Assembly: GCA_046704385.1 (NCBI GenBank)
Contig: JBJKSB010000090.1
Coordinates: forward strand, 1 to 64,000
Reading direction: 5' to 3'
DNA length: 64,000 bases
Origin: GH45 sp046704385
GTDB taxonomy: Bacteria > Bacteroidota > Bacteroidia > Bacteroidales > SZUA-534
Positions 60,252 to 64,000 of the stretch are shown piece after piece. Position numbers and translations under genes: made by a program. Under the pieces are notes generated by a model that was given only the letters and a program-made list of their open reading frames with translations, did no database searches and had not been told where the DNA came from. Every line of letters starts with the position of its first letter. The stretch's first letter is position 1.

Positions 60252-63182
60252 ATGAATATTAAATTCAACATTAAAATGAATATCAATACCAAGATGCTGA
60301 TCTTCATCTTGGCAACGACTATTCTTATATTTGCCCTTTCAGTAGGATATACCACTTATAAAACAAGGCAGCTTGCAATTAAAAATGCAGAAAAACTTGT
60401 TGCAACTACAACCAAAGAAAATGCAGTTAAGATAGAAGAGGCTCTTTCAAATGACCTTTCGGTGTTGCGTACTCTTGCCGAAGCATTTTCAGTTTATGAC
60501 GGAATGGATGAAAGCGAATGGAAGCCACTGTTTCTAAAGATGTATTATAAAGTTTACGCCAAAAATCCAAATTTTTATAAATTGTGGGATAGCTGGGAGT
60601 TAAACCAGTTTGACACTACCTGGACAAAAGATTATGGAAGGTATGCGGTTACTGTATTTCGAAAAAATGATAAAATAGAACATAGCGAAAGTATCCGTAG
60701 CCAGGATGGCGATAATGAATTGTATGGTAAAATTAAAAGCATTTCGAAGAATATGCTTTGGGAACCATATTGGGATGCCTTTGTGGAAAAAGAAGAAGTT
60801 AAAAAGTTTATGACCAGTTTGTCTGCCCCCATCATTAAAGGCAATAAATTTGCCGGTATTGTGGCTGCCGATATAATAATGGACAGGTTTCAACAGCTTA
60901 TTGATGAGATAAAGCCTTACAAGTCCACCGTAGCTTTTCTTGTATCAAACCAAGGTACCATTGTCGGGCATACCAATAGTAAATTAACAGGTAAGCCTTT
61001 AATGGATTATGCCAGCAGTTATGAGGAGCAATTCGGAATTTCATTAAAAATAAAAGATGGTATTTCAGGAGTTTTCAATGCCACCAACAAATTAAATCAA
61101 AAAGTACTGGTGGCACTTGCCCCAATTCAGGTTGGAGATTATAAAGCACCCTGGTCATTAGTTATTGAGGTTCCCAATAAAGTAATTTTAAAAGAAATAA
61201 ATTCCAGTCTGAACTGGTCGTTAATTTTAGCCCTGTTAGGAATTATTATCATTACGGTAGTGGTTTACTTTGTAACTACAAAAATGAGCCAGGCACTTGT
61301 AAAAACTACCGGTGTTCTTAAACAATTATCGATAGGTGATATTGAAGGTGTTGATGATCTCATATTTAACCGCGGTGATGAAGTGGATCAAATGGCAGAA
61401 TCTGTAAATTCATTACGCGAAGGACTTAAAAAAACATCGGTATTTGCTGAACATATCGGGCGTGGCGATTTAGAGGCAAGTTTTAACCCACTTAGTAATA
61501 AGGATACTTTGGGTACCGCCCTGTTAAATATGCGCGAAAGCCTGAAACATGCCGAAACTGAGGAGAAAAAGCGTAAAATTGAAGATGAAAAATTAAACTG
61601 GGCCAACCAGGGACTCGCGAAATTTGGCGAAATTTTGCGTACCAATTCCAATAGTATTAAAAATTTGGCTTTCAGCGTTATGAGCAATCTTATAAATTAT
61701 CTGGAAATTAATCAGGGTGCTATATTTATTATTGATGATACTGACGATGGCAAATATTTGGAATTAAAATCGGCCATAGCCTACGGAAGAGATAAATTCA
61801 TGAACAAAAGAGTTGCTGTTGGAGAAGAACTAATTGGTCGGTGTGCATATGAAAAAAGGACAATTTACATGACCGACATTCCAAAAAATTATATAAAAAT
61901 TACTTCAGGTCTTGGCACAGCTAATCCGTCAGCATTATTACTGGTACCTTTAGTTTTAAACGAAGAAATATACGGAGTAATTGAACTGGCCTCATTTAAT
62001 GCTATTGAATCGTACCAAATTGAATTTGTTGAAAAACTTGGAGAAAGTATAGCCAGTACTATTGCTAATGTAAAAGTGAATGAGAAAACATCACATTTAT
62101 TAGATCAGTCGAAAACTCAGGCTGAGGAACTCGCCGCACAGGAAGAAGAAATGCGCCAGAACCTGGAAGAGCTGCAAGCTACCCAGGAAGAAGCCGCACG
62201 TCGTGAATATGAAACCGCCGGCATTGTAAAAGCCTTAGGTTCAGCTGCTTTTATTGTAGAATACGACCTTGAAGGAACCATTTTAAGCTGCAACGAAAAA
62301 TATGCAAAAATGCTGGGTATGCCACAGGAAAAAATAATAGGACAGTCACATCAGTCAGGTTATGATTTTACTTCGGAAATGAAAGCAAATTATGATTTGT
62401 TCTGGGGTGATCTACGTCGTGGTATTCAGAAAAAAGAAATAAATAAAGTTAATTTCAACAACCGTGAATTCTGGGTTGAAGAAACTTATACTCCAATAAT
62501 TAATCAATCGGACGATAAAACCTATAAAATCCTGAAAATTGGCTTCGACATCACAGATCAAAAGAAGAAGGAGCAACAGATGCAGGAGCAGGAAATTAAA
62601 ATCAGGAAGGAAAGATTGTTGTTAGGTGAATACCAGGGCCGGTTAAAAGAATTACAGGAAAAATTTGAACAGGCCAAACAGAAAATCAGCGATCTGGAAA
62701 ATAATCCTCCCGCGCCGGCGATTGAAACGCCTGAAAAGGAAATTCCATTAACAGAAGAAATTACGGCTTCGGGTAACAATTTGATTGATTGGGTTGAAAA
62801 CATGAAGATTGGAATCGGTGAAATTGATGAACAACACGAACAACTGGTTACCCTAATCAACAACGCCTTCCAAAGCATTAATGAAAACAAGACCAAAAAA
62901 GAAATAAAAGAAAACATCCGTAGTTTTATTGATTTTGCCTCGTACCACTTTGGCAACGAAGAACAATATTTTGATCAATTTGGATACGCGGCGGCGGATG
63001 ATCATACCACGGAACATCAACAATTCCTAAAAGAACTTAAACAACTGCAAACTGACTATAATTCAAACAAAACCAAATCGTTTGATGCACATATGAACAG
63101 GATAAAACAGTGGCTGTTTAACCATTTTACCACTGTTGATGTAAAATTTGTTGATTTATTTAAATCGAATGGCTTAACCTGA
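60252..63182 (+). CDS. Cache-HAMP-GAF-PAS sensor protein with C-terminal hemerythrin domain
   Basis: A 976-residue membrane sensor. TM1 (about 15-33), extracellular double-Cache domain (about 35-310), TM2 (about 320-343), HAMP-like linker, GAF domain (about 455-610), coiled coil, PAS domain (about 650-770), second coiled coil, and a bacteriohemerythrin domain (about 845-970). The di-iron ligands are visible in order: 'EQHEQL', 'HFGNEEQYF', 'HTTEHQQF' and 'NHFTTVD'. No histidine kinase, GGDEF, EAL or methyl-accepting output is present, so the hemerythrin may itself be the sensor or output for oxygen or nitric oxide. An alternative start is the second Met (MNINTKM). Seven bases separate it from the YihY gene. 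Confidence 0.9.
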   Translation: MNIKFNIKMNINTKMLIFILATTILIFALSVGYTTYKTRQLAIKNAEKLVATTTKENAVKIEEALSNDLSVLRTLAEAFSVYDGMDESEWKPLFLKMYYKVYAKNPNFYKLWDSWELNQFDTTWTKDYGRYAVTVFRKNDKIEHSESIRSQDGDNELYGKIKSISKNMLWEPYWDAFVEKEEVKKFMTSLSAPIIKGNKFAGIVAADIIMDRFQQLIDEIKPYKSTVAFLVSNQGTIVGHTNSKLTGKPLMDYASSYEEQFGISLKIKDGISGVFNATNKLNQKVLVALAPIQVGDYKAPWSLVIEVPNKVILKEINSSLNWSLILALLGIIIITVVVYFVTTKMSQALVKTTGVLKQLSIGDIEGVDDLIFNRGDEVDQMAESVNSLREGLKKTSVFAEHIGRGDLEASFNPLSNKDTLGTALLNMRESLKHAETEEKKRKIEDEKLNWANQGLAKFGEILRTNSNSIKNLAFSVMSNLINYLEINQGAIFIIDDTDDGKYLELKSAIAYGRDKFMNKRVAVGEELIGRCAYEKRTIYMTDIPKNYIKITSGLGTANPSALLLVPLVLNEEIYGVIELASFNAIESYQIEFVEKLGESIASTIANVKVNEKTSHLLDQSKTQAEELAAQEEEMRQNLEELQATQEEAARREYETAGIVKALGSAAFIVEYDLEGTILSCNEKYAKMLGMPQEKIIGQSHQSGYDFTSEMKANYDLFWGDLRRGIQKKEINKVNFNNREFWVEETYTPIINQSDDKTYKILKIGFDITDQKKKEQQMQEQEIKIRKERLLLGEYQGRLKELQEKFEQAKQKISDLENNPPAPAIETPEKEIPLTEEITASGNNLIDWVENMKIGIGEIDEQHEQLVTLINNAFQSINENKTKKEIKENIRSFIDFASYHFGNEEQYFDQFGYAAADDHTTEHQQFLKELKQLQTDYNSNKTKSFDAHMNRIKQWLFNHFTTVDVKFVDLFKSNGLT

Positions 63183-63189
63183 TTTGACC

Positions 63190-64000
63190 ATGACAAATAA
63201 CAATAAGTCGAAACTAAAGAAGTTCAATATCAAGAAATTAAATCTCAAGGATTTATTTATTAAAGGTAAAAATTATCTGCTTTCAGATATTTGGAAAATT
63301 GACTTAAACCATCTGCCCAACTATTACAGGTTTTTTATTAAAGGGCTTCGGACTTTTTCACTGGCCTATCGTGGATTTAAGGAAGACAAGGTAAATTTGC
63401 GGGCCTCAGCCCTGACTTTTTATTCAGTACTTTCGGTAGTTCCAGTAATGGCCATGATATTTGGTATTGCCAAAGGTTTTGGTTTTGAGCAAAAACTACA
63501 GATGTTGTTATTTGAAAACCTGAAAGGTCAGGAAGAAGTTGCTAACTGGTTGATCACATTTTCAGGAAACATGCTTAATAATGTAAAAGGCGGCTGGATT
63601 TTTGGTATCGGCCTGGCCTTTTTATTATGGACCGTTTTACAAGTGCTGGGAAATATTGAAAATGCTTTTAACAGTATTTGGCAGGTTAAACGAAGCCGTG
63701 TGTTTTTTCGCAAATTCAGCGATTATTTTTCTATCATGCTGGTGGCACCAATACTGATATTGCTATCAAGTAGTGCCCAGGTTGTGATTATTGAAACTGT
63801 TGATAAAATCACACATGAATTTACCCTTTTGGGTTATATCGGACCTCTGTTTACTTTTTTGGTAAAACTTGTACCCTACTTGTTAATATGGCTATTGTTT
63901 ACCATTATTTACATGGTAATGCCCAATACCAAAGTCAACTTTCTTTCGGCATTATTTGCGGGAATTGTTGCCGGTACTACTTTCCAGATTTTGCAATGGG
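63190..64000 (+). CDS. YihY/BrkB-family membrane protein, 5' part only
   Basis: From ATG at 63190 the frame stays open to the right edge (270 codons). A basic, Lys/Asn-rich N-terminus is followed by 'ALTFYSVLSVVPVMAMIFGIAK', the family's first conserved helix, and 'LQVLGNIENAFNSIWQVKRSR', its signature loop. Further helices follow, up to 'AGIVAGTTFQILQW'. The family (once misnamed ribonuclease BN) has six helices and no settled function. It begins seven bases after the sensor gene. Confidence 0.88.
   Translation, partial: MTNNNKSKLKKFNIKKLNLKDLFIKGKNYLLSDIWKIDLNHLPNYYRFFIKGLRTFSLAYRGFKEDKVNLRASALTFYSVLSVVPVMAMIFGIAKGFGFEQKLQMLLFENLKGQEEVANWLITFSGNMLNNVKGGWIFGIGLAFLLWTVLQVLGNIENAFNSIWQVKRSRVFFRKFSDYFSIMLVAPILILLSSSAQVVIIETVDKITHEFTLLGYIGPLFTFLVKLVPYLLIWLLFTIIYMVMPNTKVNFLSALFAGIVAGTTFQILQW

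Overview
The window is about 64 kb of AT-rich chromosome from a member of the Bacteroidota, probably a Bacteroidales/Marinilabiliales-type anaerobe or facultative anaerobe. The assignment rests on a SusC/SusD pair, a CotH-type protein ending in a type IX secretion (T9SS) sorting domain, SiaB/SiaC-type regulators, TAnnTTTG-type promoter elements and the absence of clear Shine-Dalgarno sequences. The species cannot be named from the sequence.

Layout. (1) 0-1.2 kb: the edge of an IS1595-like transposase, then thioredoxin reductase. (2) 1.5-6.4 kb: a three-gene operon of exo-beta-glucosaminidase-like GH2 lipoprotein, sugar MFS transporter and ROK kinase, fitting uptake of amino-sugar oligomers. 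(3) 6.5-11.1 kb: a decayed RhuM gene and an FtsX-type ABC exporter with its ATPase. (4) 11.1-30.8 kb, minus strand: the most unusual part. Six PQQ-like beta-propeller proteins and one NHL-type propeller are interleaved with a NuoE-NuoF fusion, an FeS/flavin protein resembling GltD but without its NAD(P) domain, a NapH/NosR-like membrane polyferredoxin, a Tat-exported polyferredoxin and a 71-residue Tat-exported cysteine protein. No heme-binding CxxCH motif and no obvious terminal reductase are present. The series is interrupted twice by REP-associated (RAYT) transposases and their palindromic repeat modules, and is flanked by an internally deleted RAYT remnant. (5) 31-32.2 kb: a small STAS-like protein and tRNA-Pro(GGG) with a strong terminator and a long inverted repeat. 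(6) 32.4-45 kb: a T9SS CotH protein, a large multidomain GH3, a secreted propeller, and a convergent SusD/SusC pair. (7) 45.4-52.4 kb: PfkB kinase and DUF4268 gene, SiaB-SiaC partner-switch pair, an ABCG-type transporter with a TerB-like N-terminus, and two exported proteins. (8) 52.6-64 kb: DPP-IV-type peptidase, MATE exporter, M23 peptidase, ClpB, a Cache-HAMP-GAF-PAS-hemerythrin protein, and a truncated YihY/BrkB membrane protein at the right edge.

How region 4 might work (inference): the cytoplasmic NuoEF-like flavoprotein takes electrons from NADH and passes them through the FeS/flavin partner to the membrane polyferredoxin. From there they go to the Tat-exported ferredoxin in the periplasm, where membrane-anchored and secreted propellers act as scaffold, sensor or reductase partners. 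It would be a heme-free electron conduit. I do not know a characterised system with this gene content, so it is my candidate for an undescribed system.
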